Source of the DNA: Loripinus fragilis
Taxonomy: Eukaryota; Mollusca; Bivalvia; Lucinida; Lucinidae
Direction of reading: 5' to 3'
NCBI GenBank assembly: GCA_964019695.1
Contig: OZ026522.1
Coordinates: 61,031,811-61,095,810, forward strand
Length of the DNA stretch: 64,000 nucleotides
Shown: positions 55,321 to 64,000 of the stretch, piece by piece
Numbering within the stretch: the stretch's first letter is position 1
How the letters are laid out: every line of letters starts with the position of its first letter
The notes under the pieces: generated by a model
What the model saw: the letters and a program-made list of their open reading frames with translations, nothing else
Databases searched by the model: none
What the model was told of the DNA's origin: nothing
Translations under genes and position numbers: made by a program

Positions 55321-55650
55321 ACTAGGTGAGTGTCTTTTGATATTAAGTTTACCAGACAAGGCTTTGAGAACGCTTGTTGACATTGCGAGGCTCGCAGAGC
55401 AATTCAACATGCATTCTCAAAGCGTCGCCGGGTAAACTTGATATCAAAAGTATCAATTTACCCATTGTTTTACTCTTCAAACTAGCGATTATGACATAAT
55501 TTTTTATTTTTGTGTTGATTCAGCGTCATTAGCAACGTCATTCAAAAAGTGCAACGTCATTATGATCTGCACATACCGTGAGTTAGACAATGTTTATCAG
55601 GCAACTTGAAGCAATGCAATCAAATTGAGAGGTAACTGATAAAGATGTTT
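55321..55650 (+). repeat. Hairpin-containing repeat, copy 1 (left of exon 55,732-55,861)
   Basis: GAGTGTCTTTTGATATTAAG to CTTGATATCAAAAG forms a hairpin of about 125 bp. It is followed by TTCAGCGTCATTAGCAACGT, GACAATGTTTATCAGGCAAC and GAGGTAACTGATAAA. The whole order recurs at 55,914-56,255 at an offset near 597 bp. Confidence 0.8.
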
Positions 55651-55731
55651 ACAAGATCAATTTAAAACACTTAAAGCAGAAACTTTGATTAACAATAATA
55701 TATGTTGTCAATAATTTACTGTAGGCTATAC

Positions 55732-55861
55732 CTTCCAATCCAAGACCTTGGTTTTCTTCAGATCTACCAGTATACGTTTACTTTCCTCAGCCATCGGCTT
55801 GCTACCTTTTCCAAGCGTGATCTTTACTATCTTCAATATCTGTTTTACATCCTCTATTGGC
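55732..55861 (-). CDS. Death-TIR gene, helical-repeat exon (residues about 142-185)
   Basis: This exon has 130 nt, phase 2 in and phase 0 out. The acceptor is CATTTGCAG and the donor AAG/GTATAG. It translates as a charged helical stretch beginning PIEDVKQILKIVKITLGKG and ending in DLKKTKVLDWK. It is flanked on both sides, in the same orientation, by copies of one repeat of about 330 bp (55,321-55,650 and 55,914-56,255). The exon itself is not part of either repeat copy. Confidence 0.82.
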
Positions 55862-55913
55862 CTGCAAATGATCAGAGATTTTTTGTGAGTTACATATATA
55901 TAGAGAGTACTAA

Positions 55914-56255
55914 TTGAGTGTCTTTTGATATCAAGTTTACTAGGAAAGGCTTTAAGAACGCTTGTTGACATCGCAAGGCTTGCAAAGCGATTCAACATGC
56001 GTTCTCAAAGCCGAGCCTGGTAAACTTGATATCAAAAGACGCGAACCTGGTATTCTATTTACCAGTTTACCCACTGTTTCACTCTTCAAGCTAGCGATTA
56101 TGACATATTTTTTTTTGTATTGATTCAGCGTCATTAGCGACGTTACTCAAAAAGTCCAATGTCATCATGACCTGATAAAGACATCATGCAGTGAGATAGA
56201 CATTGTTTATCAGGCAACGTGCGACAATGCAGTTTATATAAGAGGTAACTGATAA
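55914..56255 (+). repeat. Hairpin-containing repeat, copy 2 (right of the exon)
   Basis: Same order as copy 1 with moderate divergence: GAGTGTCTTTTGATATCAAG, CGCTTGTTGACATCGCAAGG, the mirrored arm, then TTCAGCGTCATTAGCGACGT and GAGGTAACTGATAAA. The two direct copies bracket a coding exon. Confidence 0.8.
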
Positions 56256-56812
56256 ATTTCAATATTGTATGAGATAAGCTGTGCAAAACATAGATCAAAC
56301 TCTTTGAATGTTGAGTATTTTTCATTAACTTTTTTCAAAACATTATTTCAGGAACACTATCAGAGTGTCAAATGGCTTGGATCCAGATCAGGTCAGACGT
56401 TCTTTCGGTCAAACTGTTTGCAAAAGCTATTGTATTATACCAGCGCACACGATTAAGGTATGTATCGAGTATGCACAAAAACAACACAAACATCCATGCA
56501 GATCCTCTCTATTTCTAAAAGTATGTTTGCCAGATCATAATAACTAATTTAATACATATGAGCAATGATATAACAAATAAAAAAAAATAGTGTGCACAAA
56601 TCGAAGACTCAGGTCAGCCTGGGCATCCACCCAATCTAATCAGAGTCTTTGCTGGACATTCAGTGGGAGAAGAAGTACTCAAGCTGTCTTCATGCAGTAA
56701 AGACTCTAGTCAGACTGTGCTGATGCTTAGGCTGGTCACATTGTTGGTTTTCACTAGTTGTGGCTCATATGTGATAAGCTGTAATGTCATATGAATGTGC
56801 ACTTTTTCTTAC

Positions 56813-56946
56813 AGTGGTTTACATTTCCTCAAGATTACATCTGTAGCTAGCTTATACATGCTAATCCCATCATGTGGCACATCAGGGGTTATAACGGCTT
56901 GATACACCATGTTGAGACAGCTTTTAAACAATTTTAGCAGTGGGAT
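56813..56946 (-). CDS. Death-TIR gene, helical-repeat exon (residues about 98-142)
   Basis: This exon has 134 nt, phase 0 in and phase 2 out. The acceptor is ATTTTGTTTCAG and the donor CT/GTAAGA. The translation starts IPLLKLFKSCLNMVYQAV and ends YKLATDVILRKCKPL, typical of stacked ARM/HEAT helices rather than an enzyme. Phases agree with both neighbours. Function beyond a helical scaffold cannot be read from it. Confidence 0.82.
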
Positions 56947-57074
56947 CTGAAACAAAATTATAACCAATCAGATCATGAGATGTAAGTTCTTACCTCATTG
57001 AACAATGAAGGCTGAGGCAATAGTGTATCTGCAGATGACCAGCACTGACCAAGGACACACACAAACACAGGGAG

Positions 57075-57250
57075 CGCAGTGGATCAGTGGTAGAGTGCTT
57101 GACTCGAGAGCTAGGGGCTGCACGTTCAAGCCTCGCCGGCGTCACTGCGTTGTGTCATTGAGCAAGAGTATTAACCCTAGCTTAGTACTGCTTCAACCCA
57201 GGAAGACCCTTCCCTTTATAACTGAAAGATTTTTGATGGGGCGTAAAGAA
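57075..57250 (+). mobile_element. tRNA-derived SINE, copy 1 of a tandem pair
   Basis: GGAGCGCAGTGGATCAGTGG, GAGTGCTTGACTCGAGAG and CACGTTCAAGCCTCGCC give tRNA-like A and B boxes. A body with CACTGCGTTGTG, GAGCAAGAGTATTAACCC, CTTCAACCCAGGAAGACCC and ACTGAAAGATTTTTGATGGG follows. No 3' acceptor-stem partner, so not a functional tRNA gene. Confidence 0.85.
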
Positions 57251-57295
57251 TCATAACAGAACAAACGAACAAACACACATACAATGTCGAGAATA

Positions 57296-57482
57296 GGAAG
57301 CGCAGTGGCTCAGTGGTAGATTGCTTGACACGAGACCAAGGGGCCGCGGGTTCGAGCCTCACCGGCATCACTGCGTTGTGGTTCTTGAGCAAAACACATT
57401 TATCCTAGCTTAGTACTGGTTCAACCCAGGAAGACCTGTCCCTACATAACTGAAAGATTGTTGATGGGACGAAAAGAATTAA
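57296..57482 (+). mobile_element. tRNA-derived SINE, copy 2 of a tandem pair
   Basis: GAAGCGCAGTGGCTCAGTGG, GATTGCTTGACACGAGACC, and the clean B box GGGTTCGAGCCTC. Same body as copy 1 (GGTTCAACCCAGGAAGACCT, GATTGTTGATGGGACG). The two copies are head to tail, 45 bp apart. Confidence 0.87.
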
Positions 57483-57579
57483 ATCAAATAAAAATAAAAA
57501 AACAATTTCGAGAAATAATGATTTATTGGAAATAACCAAATACACCTAGCCTTCACTAGAGCTGGTAGCTTTGTTTAAA

Positions 57580-57731
57580 CTGGCCTCAAGGTTATAAAGC
57601 TTGAGTACATTCTCAGACTCAAAATAAAGCATAATGATTGGCTGCTTGCGGACACGTGTCCGCAATCAGCCAATCATTATGCTTTATTTTGAGTCTGAGA
57701 ATGAACTCACGTTTTATAACCTCGAGGCCTG
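57580..57731. mobile_element. Near-perfect hairpin MITE (GGCCTCGAGGTTATAAAAC ends)
   Basis: The centre is at 57,655/57,656. Over the inner 53 bases of each arm (from GACAC / GTGTC out to GAGTAC / GAACTC) I count two mismatches, and the arms go on to GGCCTCAAGGTTATAAAG / TTTTATAACCTCGAGGCC. It is followed at about 57,755-57,840 by a retroelement 3' end (TGTCTGCGGTGTGTGATTGT, CTGATCATACTCACTT). Confidence 0.9.
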
Positions 57732-57987
57732 GCTTCCTGACGCCTTGTTACATTCAGTATTCTGCAGTTCTTCCTTGCGGTGACAAGGGGCTGTCTGCGG
57801 TGTGTGATTGTCGTATCTCCTGATCATACTCACTTGTTTTTTGAATGGTTTATTATATACCAGGAAATATTACATGCCACTTTCATTTGTTTATGAACCT
57901 AAATATTAAATTAATGTTTTACATGCTATAATTTTATTACACGAAGCCATTGGATACATGTTCTTCTTTAAGAAAATTTGAAACGTG

Positions 57988-58152
57988 CAATGGCATCTGA
58001 TAAAGTGTGTCCATATAAACCAATGGCATCTGATAAAGTGTATCAATGTACACCAATGACATCTGATAAAGTGTGCCAATGTAAACCAATGGCATCTGAT
58101 AAAGTGTGTCAATGTAAACCAATGGCATCTGATAAAGTGTGTCAATGTAAAC
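57988..58152 (+). repeat. 33-bp minisatellite, five units
   Basis: The unit CAATGGCATCTGATAAAGTG plus TGTCAATGTAAAC is repeated five times head to tail. The last two units are identical and the first three differ by a few bases each. 33 bp is a multiple of three, so several frames read through as repeats; these are accidental. Confidence 0.9.
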
Positions 58153-58619
58153 CCTTTACATACTGAGTAACGCTTCCATCTGGTTATCATATCTGATACA
58201 ATAAGCAACGAATGGACATATAAAGGGGTCATAGGTCATAATTTCTAATTTATAATGTATTTCAATCCCTGAACATGGTTTTTAACATAGCAAACAGTGC
58301 ACACCCTGATTAAATGTCACATTTTGTTGCCAGGTTTTCAGTACAAATGGCATTATTGCTCCTTGACTGTGATTTTGAACCTTTCCCATTGGTATCCTGG
58401 GTCGGGTGTGGTACTAGATTGTATCGACTCCTGATCTTTGCACCCTTACTAACTTTGATACAGTATGCTTGAACATAGGATCTTTACTTTTTACTGATAT
58501 ACTATATGCCTTGCTGCAAGAAAACCTGCCCTTAGGGTTTCCTACCACGTAAAACGCAAAACAATCTGTTCAGCTACAGCGGTTAGCTGCTAGAATTTTG
58601 AAATTTTGCCTATATCAAA

Positions 58620-58745
58620 CTTGATTACTATTCTTTCAAGATAGTGAATAACAAATGTCCTAAACAGTCTGTGAATTTGCGCAGGCTTGTCTGCTGAATT
58701 CATGTTTGCATGCAGCAAAGTCAGGTTTTCTCACGTCAAGGAAAT
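58620..58745. repeat. Dispersed repeat fragment (TTTTCTCACGT type)
   Basis: TAGTGAATAACAAATGTCCT, GCGCAGGCTTGTCTG and GTTTTCTCACGTCAAGG follow the order of 30,735-30,880. Confidence 0.45.
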
Positions 58746-59042
58746 GGCTAATAAAGGTTAATATATATCAGCAAAATATATTCTTGCACACCGGATAAGG
58801 ACCTCTGATATTTTACCCTGGGATAGAAAATCTAAACTTACCCATGCTATCTTACCCAGGCTGTCACATGAGGGCTACATACATTTGTTGCATTGGTACT
58901 CTCTCACATGGTCTTCAAGTGACGTCATTGCTATGCTGAAATGACGTCATCATGTGAAATTGCATCTTAGCGTATTCAGAGACTTCTGGAAACTTATTTT
59001 AAGAATTAAAAACAGTGGTAAGCAAGAAAAAGAATCCACTAT

Positions 59043-59163
59043 TTGTGTGAGGATAGAATAGAACAATCCGTTCCTCGGAATCACCGTTTGTCATCACTCA
59101 GCAAGCCTTGGGATGCCAAACGGCGATCCTCAGGACGGATTTTTCTATCCTACCCTCACACTC
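59043..59163. mobile_element. Hairpin MITE beside the 59.2 kb exon
   Basis: GTGTGAGGATAGAATAGAAC, AATCCGTTCCTCGG and CACCGTTTG pair with CAAACGGCG, TCCTCAGGACGGATT and TTTCTATCCTACCCTCACAC. It is about 120 bp and ends 31 bp from the donor of the 59,195-59,348 exon. Confidence 0.8.
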
Positions 59164-59194
59164 ATGATAGATTCTTATATTTTGTCACTCTCAC

Positions 59195-59348
59195 CTTCTG
59201 TGTTGTCTTTTCTTTCATTTCTAAAAACAAGTAAATCCTGACAACATTGAACCAGCTATCAGCACATTTCCTCGCCTTGTCACACTTGATAACAGAATTC
59301 ACTACATCCATGAAGTGGTCAAACACATCAACCACCAAACCATCCTGG
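59195..59348 (-). CDS. Death-TIR gene, helical-repeat exon (residues about 46-97)
   Basis: This exon has 154 nt, phase 2 in and phase 0 out. The acceptor is a pyrimidine-rich tract ending in TATACAG and the donor is AAG/GTGAGA. The frame is open and reads as amphipathic helices, for example VVDVFDHFMDVVNSVIKC and RIYLFLEMKEKTTQK. It continues the helical amino-terminal solenoid; no catalytic motif is visible. It holds the first in-frame Met after the TAA in the preceding exon, so it could hold the true start if that exon is untranslated. A 120-bp hairpin repeat lies 31 bp past the donor. Confidence 0.8.
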
Positions 59349-60860
59349 CTGTATAGAGAATATAAAAACACACAATTTATGATTGTTAACTTGATACCTT
59401 GACGTACATGCTAAATTTAATGAAAATTCGACCAGGTCAGAGGGAGTATTACTGAATTAGTTTAAGTATTTCCTATAAGAATGTATTTATCATATGACGT
59501 CACAGTTATTCTGTAATGAATCTTATATTACCACACGTCACATAACACTTTCGTTATGACTTGTAACGTCATGACGACTTCCATAACAATTATGCAATAT
59601 TTTATCAAAATCCATTATAAAGACATAAATTCCATTTTAAAAGGTCATATATGAATTCCCGAATCTTGCACTTGAAGTAATATGGTATGAAATTTGTGAA
59701 ACTAGCCAAGGTTCTCTTAATACATTTCGTATGAAATGGACACTCTTTTATTAAATGGGGAATATCCCTCCATTTGTGCAAGCTTTAATAAACCACTCTT
59801 TGTTAGATGGTTATTTTGATCATTTAGAGCCTGGATACGGGTAAACAGGTACTCTAGCAAACGGTAAAGATCCAGGTAAAATACCACAGAACTATTTACA
59901 AAGGCAAAATCAATCTTCAGAGAAAGAAATACTGAATTATTTGAAAGTCATAACTTGTAACAATTCAATATGGACAAAGAACCATCTTTACTTAACTGTA
60001 TCAAGTTTTATGGAAAATTGCATTGGTCTGCAATGAGTTAAGTACTAAAAGTACATATTTTAATAGGATATAAGATAGACTAGCCTCTAGTATTAAAAGT
60101 AATGTTAGTAATACAAGGAGAAAATTATAATGACATTTTTTTCATTCTACGTGACTTAAGTCATGGCTAGTCTATAAAATTAATATTGTTGTCTACAGAA
60201 GAGTTGTATGGCTATTAGCTAGATCTTAGCACCAGCCTATAGACTAACTTCAAAGTAGGAATATTATGTCTATATGAAAATCAGAATGAAAGCATTATTT
60301 GAATAGTTCTAGGCTGTGGGAAAGGCTAGATATAAGACAACTTTTAGCTGTCAGCAGATCATCATATTGCACCAATTCAGCAGCATCAAAGGAGAAATGG
60401 GAATTAAAAGCTATTGAGAGGAGAGTGGTACACGGAAGACAGTGTGTAAAAAATAATATTACACAGTAACCCTTGTCTGTACACATTGATGTCAGATATT
60501 TATAAAATAACACATTGTTTACCAACTGTTAGCAAAATAAAAAAGGGAATAATCAAATTGTCACATGCATAATGCAATAGAGAAATATTCAAACCTTTTG
60601 AAATAGTTGTAAAACTGTAAGAGAAGATGTGCACTGCAAGTATGAAGCGTTTTGGAATGACAGGGTAACAGGAGGACGAAATAAATAGTATATCAAGTAT
60701 AACCACCTTTTTGAAAGAAGTTTTTTGTGTGTTGTATATCATTTACTAACCGAGTAGCTCTTTCCCTCTGGCCAAGAAGAAAGAAGAAGCACAAAAGACA
60801 CAACCCAGCACTTTTTAAGCGTACATTAAGAAAATACACAGAAAATAAAATAACCCATAT
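59349..60860. other. Intron sequence, no gene seen
   Basis: About 1.5 kb AT-rich. Frames near 60,295-60,742 on the minus strand lack splice context and show AT-driven composition. Confidence 0.6.
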
Positions 60861-60864
60861 TAGC

Positions 60865-61050
60865 ATTGCGTCATTTTTTGGTCATAGATGCAAACCGTGC
60901 AGACACAGATCAGATGCGACAAATTGCTGTGTCTGATCAAGGTCTCCATTGTTTGCTTACAGAATGTTCTATCAAAATCTTAATTAAAATAAAAATACCA
61001 CCGAACATTAAAAACGGAAATAGACTGGTCCAATTGATACCAATGGGTTA
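60865..61050. mobile_element. Dispersed MITE with TCAGAYGC hairpin, copy 2
   Basis: GCAGACACAGATCAGATGCG, GCTGTGTCTGATCAAGGTCT, GTTTGCTTACAGAATGTTCT and TAGACTGGTCCAATTGATAC follow copy 1 at 51,985-52,185 closely. Confidence 0.75.
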
Positions 61051-62149
61051 AAGGTGAGCTAAAGAAGTAGCTAAATAACATTATACAAGATAAAGTGTGT
61101 AAAAATGAAAGGCACTGGAAACTACCACATAGGAGGAACAGGGCATGAATCGTTTATGAGTAAATGCTCAGATTTTTTAGTGTAGGAACGTTTATTGAGG
61201 GTCTTTTGTATCATTTTCGTCGTCACTTGATATCAAATTCCATTTAATTTAACTGATATGGGTTAAAATCCTTCGAACTAGCATAGTACTTTTGGGAAAG
61301 TTGGTCCGGTGCTCAGTAGGGAAACAAAAATCTAAAAATAACTTTTCATACAAAATTCTAAGCTAGAGGGGACGCTGAGACATATTCAGACGGAACCATA
61401 TTGCCGGATTTTACCAGAATTCGTTCTTAATAGGAATGATAAAACAAAACTGAAAATGATACTTACCTTTGTTTATCCAATTTTTGGCTTGGAAACTACC
61501 AGGTGGTGTCCCAGATGTGGCTTGGGAACAAACATTACGTTAACACAATTTCGTTGTAGTTCCTATGTTTACCACCCCTGTTCTTTACCCCTATCATTTT
61601 GACGAGGCAATTTGGGCCAGGATATAACAAAAGACACCTTATTGTTGTGACAATCAAAATCAAGTCAATGCTACCCCTGTTACCTCTTAAGAGCATTTAC
61701 TGAAAATTTGAAGCAAGTATCTTCTATATTGACGAATATTTACCAAGGTTAGAAGCTACATATGTAATCCGGTTTGGAATGTGACGTCATAACGAACGTT
61801 AACCCTAATATGACGTCAGAGTGCTGGTCTCCAGTTGCTTGTCGATTATTTTTGACTCAGTATAAACATCTAACAAATATAATGTATCAACATGCGTTAT
61901 CCGTGTAATAATGTAAATACAAATGCTATTATATGAATCTATACTTTCTAAGTCGTACTATAGGCAATAAGAGTGACTCATTTTTCTTTATGAACTCTTG
62001 TAGATGTTATAGCCTACTTGTTGCCATGACAACAGGCATCATACAAAACTTTAAATATAATCAGAAACATTTGCTACTTTGACGGTATCAAGCATTAGAA
62101 ACATTGTCATGTTAAAATAAAAACATGTGGAATTTTGACATTTTAGGCG
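61051..62149. other. Intron sequence, no gene seen
   Basis: About 1.1 kb, no exon or clear repeat boundary. Confidence 0.55.
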
Positions 62150-62340
62150 TTTTTGCCTTAATGACACTTTTCTCAGATCCACGCTGATTGTCATTTAAGT
62201 GTTGTCTGGTGGTATTTTTCATTGTTATTCAAATTATAAATATTGAAGACCCTGATCAGACGCAGCACTCTGCAGTGTTTGCTAATGTCCCATAAGCAAT
62301 ATTTAAGGGTTAAAAAATTAAAAATACACAGTAAATATGT
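62150..62340. mobile_element. Dispersed MITE of the 51,985 family, copy 3 (reverse)
   Basis: TGGTGGTATTTTTCATTGTT, CCCTGATCAGACGCAGC, GCAGTGTTTGCTAATGTCCC equals in reverse the GGGACAT, AAACAGTG, TCAGACGC, ACCACC order of copy 1. Confidence 0.6.
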
Positions 62341-62472
62341 CCAGAAGATTTGTTTTTATATTAACGAAAAATGCATACCCTAATAAACTGCAATATCTGG
62401 AGGCATAGCATTCGAGTCTATACGTGTTTTCAAAAAGACTGTTCAGTCATTTCAATTAAGACAATGTTAAGA

Positions 62473-62772
62473 ATACATACATACATACATATATACATAC
62501 ATACATACATACATATATACATACATACATACATACATACATACATACATACATACATACATACATACATACATACATACATACATACATACATACATAC
62601 ATACATACATACATACATACATACATACATACATACATACATACATACATACATACATACATAAACGCACGCATTTACGCACGCACGCACACACACACAC
62701 ACACACAGACATACAGACATACATACATACAGAGAGACAGTCATACATACAGGCAGGCAGACAGACAGACAT
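62473..62772. repeat. Compound microsatellite (CATA)n with CGCA, CA and ACAG/ACAT runs
   Basis: About 190 bp of CATA repeats (62,473-62,662; two CATATATA interruptions near its left end), then ACGCACGC, a CA run (62,685-62,706) and ACAGACAT / GCAG variants. Long frames on both strands of this tract encode only Tyr-Ile-His-Thr or Val-Cys-Met-Tyr repeats and are artefacts. Confidence 0.97.
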
Positions 62773-62784
62773 AAAGGTACTTAC

Positions 62785-62921
62785 ACAGCAGCTGCCAAGA
62801 TACAGCGAGATAAGTGTGTTGCTGCTTTTTCTGGATATGAATCTTTTGCGAAGTTTTCCGAAAGGAGCAGCGATTATACGAGGCTGAAATGTTTCTTTGT
62901 CAAAGCTGGATCCTTTAGGTT
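62785..62921 (-). CDS. First in-window exon of the Death-TIR gene, with an in-frame TAA
   Basis: A strong acceptor (pyrimidine tract then TTTGCAG) and a perfect donor (GTAAGT) bound 137 nt, phase 0 in and phase 2 out. The out phase fits the next exon, and the joined frame reads smoothly as helix (ATHLSRCILAAAV then QDGLVVDVF). That frame has a TAA stop at 62874-62876, after 15 codons. The other two frames either stop at once or do not join to the next exon. So this is a coding exon with a nonsense change or base error, or it is a 5' untranslated exon with translation starting downstream (a Met is available in the next exon, in HFMDVV). A compound microsatellite ends only about 12 bp beyond the donor. 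Confidence 0.6.
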
Positions 62922-64000
62922 CTGCAAAGAAAAAAACATTGCCAAGTTGTTTCATTACCATAAAATAATAATACAAATTATTAAGACTATGTGGGTGTCA
63001 TAAGCATACGATTGTCTTTCAACTGCTTTATGATAGAGGGGTAGAATATACATTTAGATAAATATAATTTCACAAACAACAATGCAATAAAGGATCTGAA
63101 ACTGATACAAGTTTAAGGAAGATAAATTCAGACGTAGCTCAACTGATGATCTTCTAAACCTTGCCCGCCATCTATTGTTACATGAATTGTTGTGCAATTC
63201 ATTTCTTGTTACATCCCAAAAAGTTTAATTTGATTTGTGAGTAAGCATAAACTAGAACTACATAATCTGTGTCTTTATTACATTTAACAACAAAAGATGA
63301 TAAACCTCCTTTCACCGGCTGCCAGGTGGTATTTCCAAGCATTAGAAACTGGACAAGTCTATTTCAAATTTAAGGTATGTATGGTATTTTTTGTTTTCAC
63401 TGTTATTCAAATTCTGATAAATATTTTGTACGTAAACAGTGGAGTTTCTGATCATAAGCCGCATTCTGCGGTGTCTAATCTGTGTCTGCACTGCTTAACT
63501 TTGTCCCATAAAGGGACGCTAAGCTTGTATGGATTTAACTGGAACTTTGTGTTTCTGCTTATTGGGGTAAAAGATCAGCTGTGATTTTCAAAAAATGACA
63601 GCCTAATATACACCGAACAAAATTTCTAATTCGTCATCTTTGTTTTAACCAATTATTCAACAATTTAATCTATTAATTTCCTAAACAATACACGAATCTT
63701 TAGTACGGTTATTGGGACCTAGGAATTATATATCCCAACTTTCCATGTTATATCTTTCATATATTTTGAAAAAATCAAATGTATTGGATGACCAGTTCGC
63801 AGTAGCCTGGGTCCAGTCGTCAATATTTTGGCAATAATTTTCTAATGCTAATATCCTAAAAAATAAGAGAATAAAAGTATACCACATCAAAGGTATCGGT
63901 TGTCCGTTATTAATTTCGATTAATATTGACGCCTGGGGACATCCATAGTATTTCCCTTTGATTATCCGATAAGCCTATTAATCTTATTATAGCCTATTGC
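62922..64000. other. Upstream intron, repeats only
   Basis: 63,360-63,545 is a diverged copy of the 51,985 MITE family (TCTGATCATAAGCCGCATTC, TTTGTCCCATAAAGGGACG). A small inverted pair at 63,807-63,945 (GTCGTCAATATT / AATATTGACGCC) may be another MITE. No earlier exon of the Death-TIR gene was found. Confidence 0.5.

Larger units (their letters stand above)
4580..62921 (-). other. Partial gene: helical ARM-like region, coiled coil, Death and TIR domains (16 exons)
   Basis: Transcription runs from high to low coordinates. Sixteen exons chain with matching codon phases: 62785-62921, 59195-59348, 56813-56946, 55732-55861, 52568-52704, 49284-49413, 43690-43829, 31883-32054, 28840-29056, 28134-28181, 26810-26943, 23934-24152, 19376-19596, 16526-16757, 10988-11261 and 4580-4839. 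They total 2,739 nt, or 913 codons. Predicted residues 1 to about 657 are helical and ARM/HEAT-like, 660-735 are heptad coiled coil, about 745-820 Death, and 843-913 the first half of a TIR domain. Both ends are missing. Death and TIR domains act in Toll/MyD88-type and SARM-type signalling; the role here as an immune or cell-death adaptor is inferred. The helical part faintly recalls melted/VEPH1-type proteins, untested. Least certain are the 49.3 kb donor, the 28.8 kb donor and the 48-nt exon. Confidence 0.8.

Noticed and set aside
57296..57372. Possible tRNA gene with clear A and B boxes
   Set aside because: No closing acceptor stem; the same sequence plus body occurs immediately upstream; it is a SINE head.
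57988..58152. Regularly spaced repeat that might be taken for a CRISPR array
   Set aside because: Units are contiguous with no unique spacers; the context is an animal intron.
62430..62976. Several long frames of 72-169 codons on both strands
   Set aside because: They translate the CATA/CA microsatellite into Val-Cys-Met-Tyr or Tyr-Ile-His-Thr repeats. Only the separate frame through 62,785-62,921 is relevant to the gene.

Overview
The window is AT-rich, repeat-dense animal nuclear DNA. Several features point to a mollusc-like, probably bivalve, genome: a single intron-rich gene spread over nearly the whole window, tRNA-derived SINEs, a mariner relic, many fold-back MITEs and 5'-truncated retroelement tails. 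The phylum is an inference, because no marker gene is present. No bacterial genes, operons, rRNA genes, CRISPR arrays or independent tRNA genes were seen.

The one convincing host gene lies on the minus strand, open at both ends. I reconstruct 16 exons from 62,921 down to 4,580 by matching splice sites and codon phases. Together they give 913 codons. In order the product has a long all-helical, ARM/HEAT-like region (exons 62.9 to 19.4 kb), an acidic heptad coiled coil (16.5 kb), a Death domain (11.0 kb) and the first half of a TIR domain (4.6 kb). The rest of the TIR domain should lie below position 1 and the amino terminus above 64,000. Death plus TIR suggests an innate-immune or cell-death adaptor or receptor; the helical region and coiled coil would supply a scaffold and oligomerisation. 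Two points need care: an in-frame TAA in the first in-window exon, and a tentative 48-nt exon with a GC donor that is needed to keep the frame at 28 kb.

The introns are built largely from mobile DNA. From left to right: a satellite of about 191 bp (217-2,335); long terminal-inverted-repeat elements (2.4-3.9, 5.0-5.5, 8.7-9.5, 11.5-12.5 kb); a retroelement copy with coding remnant (13.0-14.0 kb) whose 3' tail recurs at least ten times; a diverged tandem array (14.4-15.5 kb); SINE-like repeats (21-23 kb); a dead mariner (29.2-30.5 kb); an intron of 11.6 kb (32.1-43.7 kb) holding a fold-back element of about 4.9 kb inside possible outer inverted ends; a clean 2,055-bp long-inverted-repeat insertion with a 5-bp target duplication (44.0-46.1 kb); an inverted-repeat element filled with a CACGTG-rich minisatellite (51.1-51.7 kb); paired repeats around one exon (55.3-56.3 kb); tandem SINEs (57.1-57.5 kb); and a compound CATA microsatellite beside the first exon (62.5-62.8 kb).
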